From Flavobacteriaceae bacterium (GTDB taxonomy: Bacteria; Bacteroidota; Bacteroidia; Flavobacteriales; Flavobacteriaceae): a stretch of 64,000 nt of DNA. The DNA lies in assembly GCA_016744415.1 (NCBI GenBank), contig JADGEL010000004.1, forward strand, positions 62,001-126,000, read 5' to 3'. The stretch's first letter is position 1. Every line of letters begins with the position of its first letter. The notes under the pieces were generated by a model. That model saw only the letters and a program-made list of their open reading frames with translations. It ran no database searches and was not told the origin of the DNA. Made by a program: the position numbers and the translations under genes. Below are positions 1-8,585 of this stretch, piece after piece.

Positions 1-416
1 CCTATTTTATTTACATCCGCAATTTACAGCTTCAAGGCAGCTGGAAAAAGATGCCTAAATCTGCACGTATTTTTATCTTAATATTTCCGGTTTTATTAAT
101 TATTTATGCTTTTAACAATAACAAAATAGATGTAAATAATTTATTTAAGAATGAAGCAATTCCGTTATGGCTCATCATTTGGGGTTCTGTAGCTCAGATA
201 ATTTTCACCCTGCGTTTTGTGTACCAATGGATATATTCAGAAAAAAACAAAGAATCTATTTTGCCTTTCGGATTTTGGATGCTTAGCTTAATCGGATCTG
301 TTACAATACTAACTTATGCCGTTATCAGAAAAGATCCTGTACTTTTTATAGGTCATATTTTTGGAAGTATTGTATATATTAGAAACCTAACTTTAATCTA
401 TAAACATCATGATTAA
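1..416 (+). CDS. Lipid A biosynthesis N-terminal (LAB_N) domain membrane protein, 5'-truncated by window edge
   Basis: The frame is already open at base 3, upstream of the first ATG at 51, and reads YFIYIRNLQLQG, which matches the end of a LAB_N unit. The C-terminus of the same protein ends in a second copy, GSIVYIRNLTLIYK. The gene therefore encodes tandem LAB_N domains, the first lost beyond the left edge. The visible domain has about four membrane segments and the typical pattern AQIIFTLRFVYQWIYSEK. LAB_N proteins occur with lipid-A and undecaprenyl-phosphate sugar transfer genes, and the next gene is an ArnT-like transferase that overlaps this one by 8 bp (ATGATTAA). A role in envelope lipid glycosylation is inferred; the exact reaction is unknown. 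Confidence 0.85.
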   Translation, partial: YFIYIRNLQLQGSWKKMPKSARIFILIFPVLLIIYAFNNNKIDVNNLFKNEAIPLWLIIWGSVAQIIFTLRFVYQWIYSEKNKESILPFGFWMLSLIGSVTILTYAVIRKDPVLFIGHIFGSIVYIRNLTLIYKHHD

Positions 417-2046
417 ATTGATAGAAAAGCACCCTGTATTGTCCATCATAACTTTTAGTTTATTGATGCTACTTCCTAATTTAGATAGCTTGGTAGTTAC
501 TATTATGGAAGCTCGTAATTTTATAACTGCTAGAGAAATGGTCAATGACAACCATTGGGTTTTGACAACCATGAATGAAGTTGCTCGCTATCAAAAACCA
601 CCATTACCCACATGGCTTACAGCAATTTCAGGAATGTTGTTTGGAATGAAAAGTTTGTTTGCCTTGCGGCTCCCTGCAGCTTTAATGGTCAGTTTTTCTG
701 GGGTGTTTATGTATTTGGTTTCTAAAAAAATATCCTTATCAAATATAGTTAGTATACTAATTGCCTTTATTTTTATTACTTCATTTTATGTAGTTGGAAT
801 TGTCAATGAAGCTCCTTGGGATATTTTTACACACGGTTTTATGCTTGCTGGAATTTATTTTTTGATTCATTTTTTTCAAACTCAAAAAAAATATTGGTAC
901 CATGCTTTGATAGCTGCCTTTTTTGTAGGACTCTCATTAATGTCTAAAGGCCCTGTTTCTCTTTATGTACTATTTCTACCATTTATCATTTCATATAGTA
1001 TCGTTTACAAGTATGAAAATTTTAAACCTAAAAGAATTGCGCTTATAGCATTTATCATCCTATTTTTAATCATTGGCGGATGGTGGTTTGTATATGTTCG
1101 TGAAATGGATGCCGCAGCTTTTGAGAAAATAACCTCTAGAGAAACTTCTAATTGGAGTAATTACAATGTGCGCCCATTTTATTATTACTGGAGCTTTTTT
1201 ATACAATCTGGTATGTGGACAATTTTAGCTTTTATCAGTTTACTTTATCCATACTTAATTAAGAAAGTTGAAGATAAAAAGTTCTATCGTTTTTCTTTTT
1301 TATGGACAATTATTGCTGTGATTTTATTGTCAATTATTCCTGAAAAAAAATCACGCTACTTAGTCCCTGTATTATTTCCATTAGCAATGACTACAGGAAT
1401 CTACATCAACTATCTAATTAAAAACTTTAAGACAATTACATCTAAAAAAGAAACGTATCCTGTTTATTTTAATTTTGGGCTATTTGCCATTTTAGGAATT
1501 GCTATACCAATTATATTCTTTGTTTTATTTAAAGATAAACTCAATGGTTACTGGTTTCAATTTAGTTTATTATCTGTTGCCCTTATTACAATCGGAATTT
1601 TTATTTTTAAAAACATCAAACAAAAAAATATTAAAAAATCTTTTTATGGGATGGTCTTTTTTATGGGTACTGCTATTCTTTTTGGCCTACCCCTTTCCAA
1701 CTCTTTTTACAACAATCAAAAATTCTTATCTATTGCAACATTAACAGGAACTTATGAAGATGAGTATAAAATTCAATCTTATGCTTATAAAGGTTTATCT
1801 CCAGAAATGATTTGGCATTATGGTAAAAGCATCAATATTATTAACTCAATAAAAGGAATACAATTAGCATCGATTGAAAAATTTGGCTTACTAATAGACC
1901 TAAATGATGAACAAGAATTAGAAAAACTACAAGGTACACACACAATAGAAAAAGCAGCAACTTTTGATATGAATTATGATTCAAAAAATAAAAGTCGATT
2001 GATTCGTAACTATTATATCATAACAAAAAAGAGTACTTTTGAATAA
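409..2046 (+). CDS. ArnT-like glycosyltransferase family 39 membrane protein
   Basis: A 545-aa polytopic inner-membrane protein. The first periplasmic loop holds EARNFITAREMV followed by YQKPPLPTWL, the arrangement seen in GT39/PMT-type transferases such as ArnT, where acidic residues of this loop are catalytic. About a dozen hydrophobic segments follow, then a soluble C-terminal part of roughly 100 residues. Such enzymes move a sugar from an undecaprenyl- or dolichyl-phosphate donor to lipid A or another envelope acceptor. Translational overlap with the LAB_N gene supports joint function. The donor and acceptor cannot be read from the sequence, so no ArnT symbol is given. Confidence 0.85.
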   Translation: MIKLIEKHPVLSIITFSLLMLLPNLDSLVVTIMEARNFITAREMVNDNHWVLTTMNEVARYQKPPLPTWLTAISGMLFGMKSLFALRLPAALMVSFSGVFMYLVSKKISLSNIVSILIAFIFITSFYVVGIVNEAPWDIFTHGFMLAGIYFLIHFFQTQKKYWYHALIAAFFVGLSLMSKGPVSLYVLFLPFIISYSIVYKYENFKPKRIALIAFIILFLIIGGWWFVYVREMDAAAFEKITSRETSNWSNYNVRPFYYYWSFFIQSGMWTILAFISLLYPYLIKKVEDKKFYRFSFLWTIIAVILLSIIPEKKSRYLVPVLFPLAMTTGIYINYLIKNFKTITSKKETYPVYFNFGLFAILGIAIPIIFFVLFKDKLNGYWFQFSLLSVALITIGIFIFKNIKQKNIKKSFYGMVFFMGTAILFGLPLSNSFYNNQKFLSIATLTGTYEDEYKIQSYAYKGLSPEMIWHYGKSINIINSIKGIQLASIEKFGLLIDLNDEQELEKLQGTHTIEKAATFDMNYDSKNKSRLIRNYYIITKKSTFE

Positions 2047-2057
2047 ATTTATTTGAG

Positions 2058-2738
2058 ATGTTTAAAATAACAAAACCAACACGTACAGAATTATTAGGCT
2101 ATAGCTTTTTAGCATTAGTCTATGCACTCGGAATTTATTTTTCTAACACAGATGTTATCTATTTTGAAGAGGTATATGCCCGAGAAGATGGATTTATAGA
2201 ATACGCAACTGCAGCAATGTTGATGAGTATTAGCATCATGTCTTTTTATAGGCTTGTAAGATTTTGGAATTCTACACCCTTACTTTGGAAAATTGGAACA
2301 TTAGGATTTGCACTCATTTTTCTTTTTGGCGCTGGAGAAGAAGTGTCTTGGGGACAACGGATTTTTAACTGGGAGTCATCAGATTATTTTGTTCAAAACA
2401 ATGCGCAACAAGAAACCAATTTACACAATATGGTAGTTGGTGAAACCAAAATAAATAAACTAATTTTCAGTAAAATACTTGTTATAGTTTTAGCAATTTA
2501 CTTGATCATATTACCCATTCTTTATAGAAAAGTTGTAGCAATAAAAAACTTAACAAACAGTTTTGCTGTCCCTGTCGTGCAATGGACTCAAACAATTGCT
2601 TTTATTATTTTTACCGTTTTATTGGCTTTTATGCCCTCAGGTAAAAATCCTGAGATTCATGAATTAGCTTTAGGAGTTATTTTCTTTTTGATATTTATAA
2701 ATCCATTCAACAGCAAAATTTTTCATAGTCATGACTGA
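2058..2738 (+). CDS. Conserved polytopic membrane protein with GAGEEVSWGQR motif
   Basis: A 226-aa protein with about six membrane segments. The loop around residues 93-125 holds a dense polar signature, GAGEEVSWGQRIFNW followed by NAQQETNLHN. I recall such GEE-SWGQR proteins as conserved uncharacterised membrane proteins of many bacteria, often near sugar-transfer genes. The two adjacent glutamates, the Ser-Trp-Gly-Gln-Arg run and the later ETNLHN resemble an active site more than a structural loop, but no reaction is assigned. It starts 11 bp after the glycosyltransferase and overlaps the pentapeptide gene by 8 bp, so it belongs to the same operon. Confidence 0.7.
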   Translation: MFKITKPTRTELLGYSFLALVYALGIYFSNTDVIYFEEVYAREDGFIEYATAAMLMSISIMSFYRLVRFWNSTPLLWKIGTLGFALIFLFGAGEEVSWGQRIFNWESSDYFVQNNAQQETNLHNMVVGETKINKLIFSKILVIVLAIYLIILPILYRKVVAIKNLTNSFAVPVVQWTQTIAFIIFTVLLAFMPSGKNPEIHELALGVIFFLIFINPFNSKIFHSHD

Positions 2739-3297
2739 TTTTGATTCTGAAATTTTTAGAGGAATTGATTACACTAATAATAGACTACCAATTGGCGAAT
2801 ATGACAATTGTAATTTTATAAACTGTAATTTTTCTTCGTCTGATATTTCTAACTGTACTTTTATTGAGTGTAAATTTGAAGATTGCAACTTGAGTAATAC
2901 GCTCACAAAAAACACAGCTTATCAAGAAGTAGATTTTTTGAATTGCAAAATGATAGGGTTAAAATTTAATTCTTGTAACAATTTTTTATTGGCAATTTCA
3001 TTTAAAAACTGCCAATTGAATTTGAGTTCTTTCTATCAGCTCAAAATAAAAAACACCCAATTTAATAATTGTAGCCTACAAGAAGTTGATTTTACTGAAA
3101 CTGATTTAACAAGTTCAATATTCAATAATTGTGATTTAAATAGAACTGTATTTGAACAAACAAATTTAGAAAAAGTAGATTTTAGAACTGCTACTAATTA
3201 TGAAGTTGATCCGGAAAACAATCAATTAAAAAATGCACGATTTTTGGCAGGTGATTTAATAGGACTTCTAAAAAAATATAGAATCAAAATTGACTAA
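2731..3297 (+). CDS. Pentapeptide-repeat protein
   Basis: A 188-aa soluble protein made almost wholly of pentapeptide repeats with Phe or Leu at the central position and many Cys and Asn (CNFINCNFS, CTFIECKFEDCNLS). These form a right-handed quadrilateral beta-helix about one Qnr/MfpA domain long. Family members include the DNA-mimic gyrase protectors Qnr, MfpA and McbG, but most have no known function. It overlaps the upstream gene by 8 bp (ATGACTGA), so it is the last gene of the envelope operon. Its stop lies only 3 bp from the stop of the convergent PAP2 gene, with no visible terminator between. Confidence 0.85.
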   Translation: MTDFDSEIFRGIDYTNNRLPIGEYDNCNFINCNFSSSDISNCTFIECKFEDCNLSNTLTKNTAYQEVDFLNCKMIGLKFNSCNNFLLAISFKNCQLNLSSFYQLKIKNTQFNNCSLQEVDFTETDLTSSIFNNCDLNRTVFEQTNLEKVDFRTATNYEVDPENNQLKNARFLAGDLIGLLKKYRIKID

Positions 3298-3300
3298 CCA

Positions 3301-3876
3301 CTAATTCTTAGCATCAATTTTTCTAAAAACAACTTTTAATAATTGGAATAACAAAATAGAAATGGTTGCTCCTAAAGCAAATCCAAATAGCACATCTACA
3401 GGAAAATGAACACCAATATAAACTCTGCTATAACCAACTGCCAAAGCCCAAATCAATAAAAAATAAGAAAAATAGTTTAACTGTTTTCTAAGCAACAATA
3501 AACAAAAAGTAGCAATAGCCATTGAAGTTGATGCATGTGCAGAAAAGAAAGAATACTTTCCGCCACAACTTGTTTTAACCACTCTAATAACATCTTTGAT
3601 GTTTTCGTTATGACAAGGTCGCAATCTTTCAAAACCATATTTAAATAGGTTTGCTGTTTGGTCAGAAATGGCAATTATAACTGCGACAAACAATAATGCA
3701 AAAAGTGTTTTTTTAAGACCGTAATATTTATAAAGAAAAAATAATACAAGTAAATAAATTGGAATTGAACTAAATTTATTGGTAACCAACATCCAAAATC
3801 CATCCCAAGTTTCAGTGCCCATTCCATTTAGGTAAATGAGCAACTTGGTATCTAGTTGTATTATTTTTTCTAACAT
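3301..3876 (-). CDS. PAP2-family membrane phosphatase
   Basis: A 191-aa protein with five to six membrane segments carrying the three PAP2 phosphatase motifs: K-X6-RP (KYGFERLRP), the SxH box (YSFFSAHAS, where the usual PSGH is FSAH) and SR-X5-H-X3-D (SRVYIGVHFPVD). The two histidines and the Arg/Asp of motif 3 form the phosphohistidine catalytic site on the periplasmic face. Likely substrates are undecaprenyl pyrophosphate, phosphatidylglycerol phosphate or lipid-A phosphate; sequence alone does not decide. It starts 2 bp beyond the stop of the cyclophilin-FKBP gene and is probably the last gene of the nrnA-gldI operon. Confidence 0.85.
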   Translation of the reverse strand: MLEKIIQLDTKLLIYLNGMGTETWDGFWMLVTNKFSSIPIYLLVLFFLYKYYGLKKTLFALLFVAVIIAISDQTANLFKYGFERLRPCHNENIKDVIRVVKTSCGGKYSFFSAHASTSMAIATFCLLLLRKQLNYFSYFLLIWALAVGYSRVYIGVHFPVDVLFGFALGATISILLFQLLKVVFRKIDAKN

Positions 3877-3878
3877 TT

Positions 3879-5009
3879 TTACTCTATCTCTTTCGGGTAC
3901 ATTTCTAATTCGAAAATTAAATCAGACTTTGCAGGAATTCCTCTTCCTCCACTTTCTCCATAAGCCAAGTGATAAGGTATAAAAAGTACTGCTCTATCTC
4001 CAAACTTCATTTTTTGCAATCCTTCTTTAAATCCTTGAATCAATTTCGCATCCATACTATAAATACTAGAAAATGGCTCATATCCTTTCTTTTCATCACG
4101 TTTTGAATTATACATACCATATTCCATCGCAATTTCTTTTCTGTTGGTCGCTAACAAATTACCATCGGTAAAAAAAACTGAATAGTGAATTCTAATATCA
4201 GCTCCAACACCTGGCTTTGGTCCTTCGCCTTTTTTAAGGAAATAGATTTTTAATTTTGATGGAGTTGTTTCAGCTTCTGATTTATACTCTTCCATTTTCA
4301 TCAAAAAAGCATCAATCAAAATTTTCTTTTTGGCAGCTATTTCTTGATTTATGGTATTACGCCTTTTCAGCTCTTCAGAAAAAACGGAAGCTGCATCAAA
4401 ACTATTTGCCTTGTACCCTACTTTAATAATATTAATTTTATTGATGATTGTTCCATAAACAATAGAATCTTTTACAACATTTAATCCTTCAACAACTTTA
4501 CCGAAAGCAACATTGACTCCATTGAGGTGGGGTGCAGGAACTAATGTTATAAAAAATTGACTTCCATTAGTATTCTTACCGGTATTAACCATAGATATTA
4601 CCCCATCTACATTATGCCTAAATAATAGAGTTTCTGTTGAATCTTTTGGAAACTCATCATCAAATTTATATCCAGGATATCCACTCCCATCACCAACAGG
4701 GCAACCTCCTTGAGCCATAAAATCACCTCTATCACCGTTTGCAACACTTGTTACTTGATGAAAATTTAAACCATCATAAAAAGGTTTCCCTTTCATAGAA
4801 TCAGCTACTTTTGGATTAGTGCCTTTTGCCAATGAAACAAAGTTTGCAACGGTTAGAGGCATATCTTGATATTCTAGTTTTACCAAAACATCACCTACTT
4901 CCGTTTGGATATCAGCATAAATACCATTATTAAGCCCTGAATATTTATCCGAGCTACATGAATAAAAACCTACAATAACAACTAAAACTATCAGCTTCAA
5001 AATTTTCAT
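3879..5009 (-). CDS. Dual-domain peptidyl-prolyl isomerase lipoprotein (cyclophilin + FKBP)
   Basis: The start is placed at the ATG at 5009, not the in-frame TTG at 5015, which gives a clean lipoprotein signal peptide (MKILKLIVLVV..GFYSC) with the lipid-attached Cys. A cyclophilin domain covers about residues 25-200 (NGSQFFITL, HLNGVNVAFGKV) and an FKBP domain about 255-376 (MKFGDRAVLFIPYHLAYGE). Both assist periplasmic or outer-membrane protein folding. Cyclophilin-FKBP chimeras are a known dual-family immunophilin type reported from Flavobacterium. The usual catalytic FHRV of cyclophilin reads FHQV here, with about ten extra residues before FMAQGG, and the Trp of the WLDG position is His. 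The cyclophilin half may therefore be weak or inactive. Confidence 0.88.
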   Translation of the reverse strand: MKILKLIVLVVIVGFYSCSSDKYSGLNNGIYADIQTEVGDVLVKLEYQDMPLTVANFVSLAKGTNPKVADSMKGKPFYDGLNFHQVTSVANGDRGDFMAQGGCPVGDGSGYPGYKFDDEFPKDSTETLLFRHNVDGVISMVNTGKNTNGSQFFITLVPAPHLNGVNVAFGKVVEGLNVVKDSIVYGTIINKINIIKVGYKANSFDAASVFSEELKRRNTINQEIAAKKKILIDAFLMKMEEYKSEAETTPSKLKIYFLKKGEGPKPGVGADIRIHYSVFFTDGNLLATNRKEIAMEYGMYNSKRDEKKGYEPFSSIYSMDAKLIQGFKEGLQKMKFGDRAVLFIPYHLAYGESGGRGIPAKSDLIFELEMYPKEIE

Positions 5010-5036
5010 CTGCAAAATTATTTTTAATATAAAATA

Positions 5037-5732
5037 TTATTTCAAAATCTCTAATAATTCTACTTCAAAAACTAAAGCAGCATATGGTTTTATTGGACCT
5101 CTAGGGTTTGGATTTGCTCCGTATGCCAATTGTTGAGGAACAAAGAACTTATATTTAGAACCAACAGGCATTAATTGTAAGCCTTCAATCCAACCCTGAA
5201 TAACTTGAGTTACATTCATATCATAAGGTACACCTCTATCAACAGAGCTGTCAAAAACAGTCCCGTCTATTAAAGTACCGTGGTAATGAACTTTTACTCT
5301 ATCAGCAGTTGTTGGTTTTGCTCCATTTCCTTCTTTCATTACAATGTATTGCAAACCGCTATCAGTAACCTGTACACCTTCATTAGACTTATTTGCTTCT
5401 AAAAAATCTTCACCTTCTTTTTTAACCGTTTCAAATTTCTTTTCATTTTCTAACTGCTGTCTTTTAGTAAAGTAAGTACTAATTACTTTGTTTAAATCTG
5501 CCTGTTCTAATAACACATTTGTTGAATCAATTCCGTTTCTATATCCTTGAATAAACAAGTCTTTATCTACTTCACTGAAATTTGATTTTAACTTTATAGC
5601 CATATCTAATCCGATGGCATAACTTACTGAATCCAATTCAGTCTCTAACGGTTTATTTGTTACTGCATTTTGGCTACACGAAAACAATGATGTTGCGATT
5701 ACTGCAACTACAAACAATTTTACTACTTTCAT
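5037..5732 (-). CDS. FKBP-type peptidyl-prolyl isomerase lipoprotein (Mip/FkpA-like)
   Basis: A 231-aa protein with a lipoprotein signal (LFSCSQ). The N-terminal helical dimerisation region spans residues 30-115 (SVSYAIGLDMAIKLK), followed by a C-terminal FKBP domain (VKVHYHGTLIDGTVFDSS, PYAALVFEVELLEI). This is the Mip/FkpA arrangement of periplasmic chaperone-isomerases. It follows gldI with no real gap and precedes the cyclophilin-FKBP chimera, giving three prolyl isomerases in a row. Confidence 0.9.
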   Translation of the reverse strand: MKVVKLFVVAVIATSLFSCSQNAVTNKPLETELDSVSYAIGLDMAIKLKSNFSEVDKDLFIQGYRNGIDSTNVLLEQADLNKVISTYFTKRQQLENEKKFETVKKEGEDFLEANKSNEGVQVTDSGLQYIVMKEGNGAKPTTADRVKVHYHGTLIDGTVFDSSVDRGVPYDMNVTQVIQGWIEGLQLMPVGSKYKFFVPQQLAYGANPNPRGPIKPYAALVFEVELLEILK

Positions 5733-5733
5733 T

Positions 5734-6291
5734 CTACTTAATTTTAAATTTATTTATACTTATTAATTTTACTCTATATACTAAAGGTTGTTTAATACCT
5801 ATTTTTTCTTGATCTCCAGTAAATCCAAATGCTTTGAAAGATGGAAATAAAAATTGCATCTCTTCTCCTTCTCTCATTAACTTTAACCCTTCTTGTAATC
5901 CTGTGGTTAAATTTTCTTTATCTATATTATAACTGACTTGCCCAATTTCATCTTTTGAATAAATAAGCTGATTGTTTAAATCAAAAATTTCATATTCAAA
6001 CAACACCCAATCACCTACAACTGGCTTATTATTTTCACTTTGCTGCTGTAAGTTACTTGCAAACCAAAATCCGTTTTTAGAAGATGTATACTTTTTCAAA
6101 GAATCCTGCGCAATATAATATAATATTGCTTTTTCTTCTGAAGCATTAATTTGCCTATTTAACTTTACTGATTCTTGCATATAAGAAGCTGAATGATGAC
6201 TCACAGGTCTTCTTGGTTCAGGAGCAACACAAGATACTAGTGTGAATATCAAAACGAATATTCCAAAAAATATTTGTAAATTAGGCTTCAT
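5734..6291 (-). CDS. gldI: Gliding motility-associated peptidyl-prolyl isomerase lipoprotein GldI
   Basis: A 185-aa lipoprotein (LVSCVAPEPRRPVSHH) with the GldI hallmark directly after the lipidated Cys, then SASYMQESVKLNR, a helical region and a divergent FKBP-like domain (VGDWVLFEYEIFDLNN, GLKLMREGEEMQFLFPS). In Flavobacterium johnsoniae GldI is an essential gliding protein that probably folds other Gld/Spr components of the type IX secretion and motility machine. The start overlaps the end of the nrnA-like gene by 11 bp, so the two are co-translated. The surrounding T9SS genes in the window support the assignment. Confidence 0.88.
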   Translation of the reverse strand: MKPNLQIFFGIFVLIFTLVSCVAPEPRRPVSHHSASYMQESVKLNRQINASEEKAILYYIAQDSLKKYTSSKNGFWFASNLQQQSENNKPVVGDWVLFEYEIFDLNNQLIYSKDEIGQVSYNIDKENLTTGLQEGLKLMREGEEMQFLFPSFKAFGFTGDQEKIGIKQPLVYRVKLISINKFKIK

Positions 6292-7312
6292 CAGATTGTA
6301 TTAATTCTGTTTTATACGTTGGTAATAAACTTATAAAATTGTTTACTGTTTCTTCTAATGACATTTCTGACCTGCCTCCAGCAGCATTATCATGTCCGCC
6401 ACCATTAAAATGATTTCTTGCAAATTGATTAACCGAAAAAGAACCTTTAGATCTCAGTGACATTTTGATAATTTTCTGCTCTACATCCTCAATAAAAATA
6501 GCTGCAAAAACAATTCCGTCTAAAGAAAGGGCATAATTTACAACTCCTTCAGTATCTCCTTTTTGAAAATTAAACGCATCCAATTCAGCTTGTGATAATG
6601 TGATATATGCTGTCCTATATTCAGGCTCTACTTTTAAATTACTCAAAGCTCTCCCCAACAATTGCAATCTACCATAAGAGTTTACATCATATACATTGTT
6701 ATGAATCTGAGCATTGTTAGCGCCTTTATCAATTAAATCGGCAATAATTTTATGGGTAATACTGGTTGTAGAAGGAAATCTAAACGAGCCTGTATCTGTC
6801 ATAATACCGACATATAAACAAGTAGCAATATTAGCATCAATCTTATTAACCGCATCCAATTTTTCTAAAAAATGATATACCATTTGACAAGTTGAACAAA
6901 TAGAAGTATCAGAGTAAATATATTTTGCAATATCATCTGGCTGTTGATGATGATCAATCATTATAAATGTTCCATCAAATTTTTCGACCGTTTTCTCCAT
7001 ATCACTTCCCAATCGATGTAGTGAATTGAAATCTAACAAAAACACAATCGAAGCATTTTCTAATGCTTTCTTAGATTGCTTATTTTGTTTGTCAAAAAAG
7101 CGAATTGCACTTTTTTCTGACGGCAACCACTTTAAAAATTCAGGATAATCATTTGGCGAAACAATTGTTACATCATGTGACTTATTCAAAAAATGATACA
7201 AAGCTAAAGAAGATCCAATAGCATCACCATCAGGGTTTTTATGCGGAATAATCACAATGTTTTGTGGGGTAGAAAGTAAGTCCTTAATCTCGGATATTTC
7301 GTTATTTGTCAT
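6281..7312 (-). CDS. nrnA: DHH/DHHA1-family phosphoesterase (NrnA-like nanoRNase / pAp phosphatase)
   Basis: A 343-aa cytosolic enzyme with DHH motifs in order: HKNPDGDAIGSSLAL (motif I), LLDFNSLHRLG (II), IDHHQQPDD (III), and the C-terminal DHHA1 substrate-binding motif FNGGGHDNAAGGR near residues 305-317. Relatives degrade 2- to 5-nt RNA and hydrolyse 3'-phosphoadenosine 5'-phosphate using Mn. Length matches the family. In many Flavobacteriaceae this gene precedes gldI, as here. Confidence 0.88.
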   Translation of the reverse strand: MTNNEISEIKDLLSTPQNIVIIPHKNPDGDAIGSSLALYHFLNKSHDVTIVSPNDYPEFLKWLPSEKSAIRFFDKQNKQSKKALENASIVFLLDFNSLHRLGSDMEKTVEKFDGTFIMIDHHQQPDDIAKYIYSDTSICSTCQMVYHFLEKLDAVNKIDANIATCLYVGIMTDTGSFRFPSTTSITHKIIADLIDKGANNAQIHNNVYDVNSYGRLQLLGRALSNLKVEPEYRTAYITLSQAELDAFNFQKGDTEGVVNYALSLDGIVFAAIFIEDVEQKIIKMSLRSKGSFSVNQFARNHFNGGGHDNAAGGRSEMSLEETVNNFISLLPTYKTELIQSDEA

Positions 7313-7451
7313 AGTTTGCGAATATACAACTTTAATACATTACAAATATTTCATGTGTTTATATTTATTGTTTTTTAATGGCTATATCTAACATCCTTTT
7401 AATCATTCACTCCAGCACCAAATTTTAGTTATGAATGTTTCATAATTAGGG

Positions 7452-7459
7452 TATATTTG
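7452..7459 (+). promoter_or_regulatory. Candidate -7 box TATATTTG of the PhoD-like gene
   Basis: TATATTTG fits the Bacteroidota -7 consensus TAnnTTTG and lies 19 bp before the ATG at 7479. No TTG sits at the expected -33 spacing, so this is a partial match. Confidence 0.5.
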
Positions 7460-7478
7460 TCTGATAAATCAACATATC

Positions 7479-8519
7479 ATGAAATTATACAAACTTATTT
7501 TCTTATTAGGTATTCTTATTTTTTCTTGTAAACCAGCATCAGAAAATAAGGCTAAAGAACAATCAACAGTTAAATTTTCAACTGACTTTACCATCGCCTT
7601 TGGATCGTGTAATAAGCAATGGAAATCAAACAATTTATGGGTCGAAATTTTAAAAAACAAACCTGATATATGGATTTGGGGTGGTGATATTATTTATTCT
7701 GACACTAATGATATGGAGGTTTTACAAGACAGCTATAACGTACAAAAACAAAATGAGGTTTATGCAGGTTTTAAATCTAACGTTGAAATTATGGGCACTT
7801 GGGATGACCACGATTATGGTGTAAATGATGGTGGCACAGAATATCCAGAAAAAGTTGCATCGCAACAATTATTTTTAGATTTTTTAGGAGTTCCTATTGA
7901 TAGTCCTAGAAGAAATCAAGAAGGTGTTTATTGCTCTAAGAATTTTGCAATTGGCAATAATACTGTCAAAATTATCATTCTAGATACGCGTTATTTTAGA
8001 ACAGCATTGACTGAGGATAATGATACTGACCATCGTTATAAACCAAATGTATATGGTAATGGAACTATGCTAGGTGAAACCCAATGGGGTTGGTTGCAAT
8101 CTGAATTACAAAATTCAACAGCAAATTTTAATGTTATTATAAGTAGTATTCAAGTTTTATCTGGAGAGCACGGTTGGGAAACTTGGGCAAACATGCCCCA
8201 CGAGGTTGACAAGCTGATTAATATTTTAAAAACAACCCAAGCAAAAAATGCGATGCTCCTTTCTGGAGATCGTCATATATCTGATTTTTCGAAAAAAGAA
8301 ATTTCTGGATTGCAATATCCCTTAATTGATTTTACATCAAGTGGATTGACACATTCTTCAACTCGAAATACAGGAGAACCAAATCAATATAGAATAGGCG
8401 AAATGGTAAATGAACTTAGTTTTGGTTTATTAAAATTTGATTTTGACAAGCAAGAAGTTTTAATGGAAATGCGTGGATTAAATAATGAATTGCAACAAAG
8501 CTACACACAGAATTATTAA
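7479..8519 (+). CDS. PhoD-like metallophosphoesterase lipoprotein
   Basis: A 346-aa protein with a lipoprotein signal (LIFSCKPAS). The PhoD/purple-acid-type metal ligands are visible: FGSCNKQW, WGGDIIYSD, GTWDDHDYGVNDGG (residues about 108-121), and LSGDRHISDF near residue 263. Such enzymes act as secreted alkaline phosphatases or phosphodiesterases with Ca/Fe centres. The family is usually about 350-550 aa, so this is a compact member lacking the long N-terminal beta domain of Bacillus PhoD. It is monocistronic, divergent from nrnA and followed by ndk with its own promoter. Confidence 0.87.
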   Translation: MKLYKLIFLLGILIFSCKPASENKAKEQSTVKFSTDFTIAFGSCNKQWKSNNLWVEILKNKPDIWIWGGDIIYSDTNDMEVLQDSYNVQKQNEVYAGFKSNVEIMGTWDDHDYGVNDGGTEYPEKVASQQLFLDFLGVPIDSPRRNQEGVYCSKNFAIGNNTVKIIILDTRYFRTALTEDNDTDHRYKPNVYGNGTMLGETQWGWLQSELQNSTANFNVIISSIQVLSGEHGWETWANMPHEVDKLINILKTTQAKNAMLLSGDRHISDFSKKEISGLQYPLIDFTSSGLTHSSTRNTGEPNQYRIGEMVNELSFGLLKFDFDKQEVLMEMRGLNNELQQSYTQNY

Positions 8520-8553
8520 ATAGATTCATCATTTTATTTCTAAAAGAAAACCC

Positions 8554-8561
8554 TATATTTG
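8554..8561 (+). promoter_or_regulatory. Candidate -7 box TATATTTG of ndk
   Basis: TATATTTG lies 24 bp upstream of the ndk ATG and fits TAnnTTTG. The upstream TTG element is not obvious. Confidence 0.5.
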
Positions 8562-8585
8562 CATCCGATTTAAAAACAAAATTAA

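Noticed and set aside
1499-1744. 81-aa plus-strand frame inside the ArnT-like gene
   Set aside because: An alternative-frame reading of hydrophobic codons inside a well-supported membrane protein.
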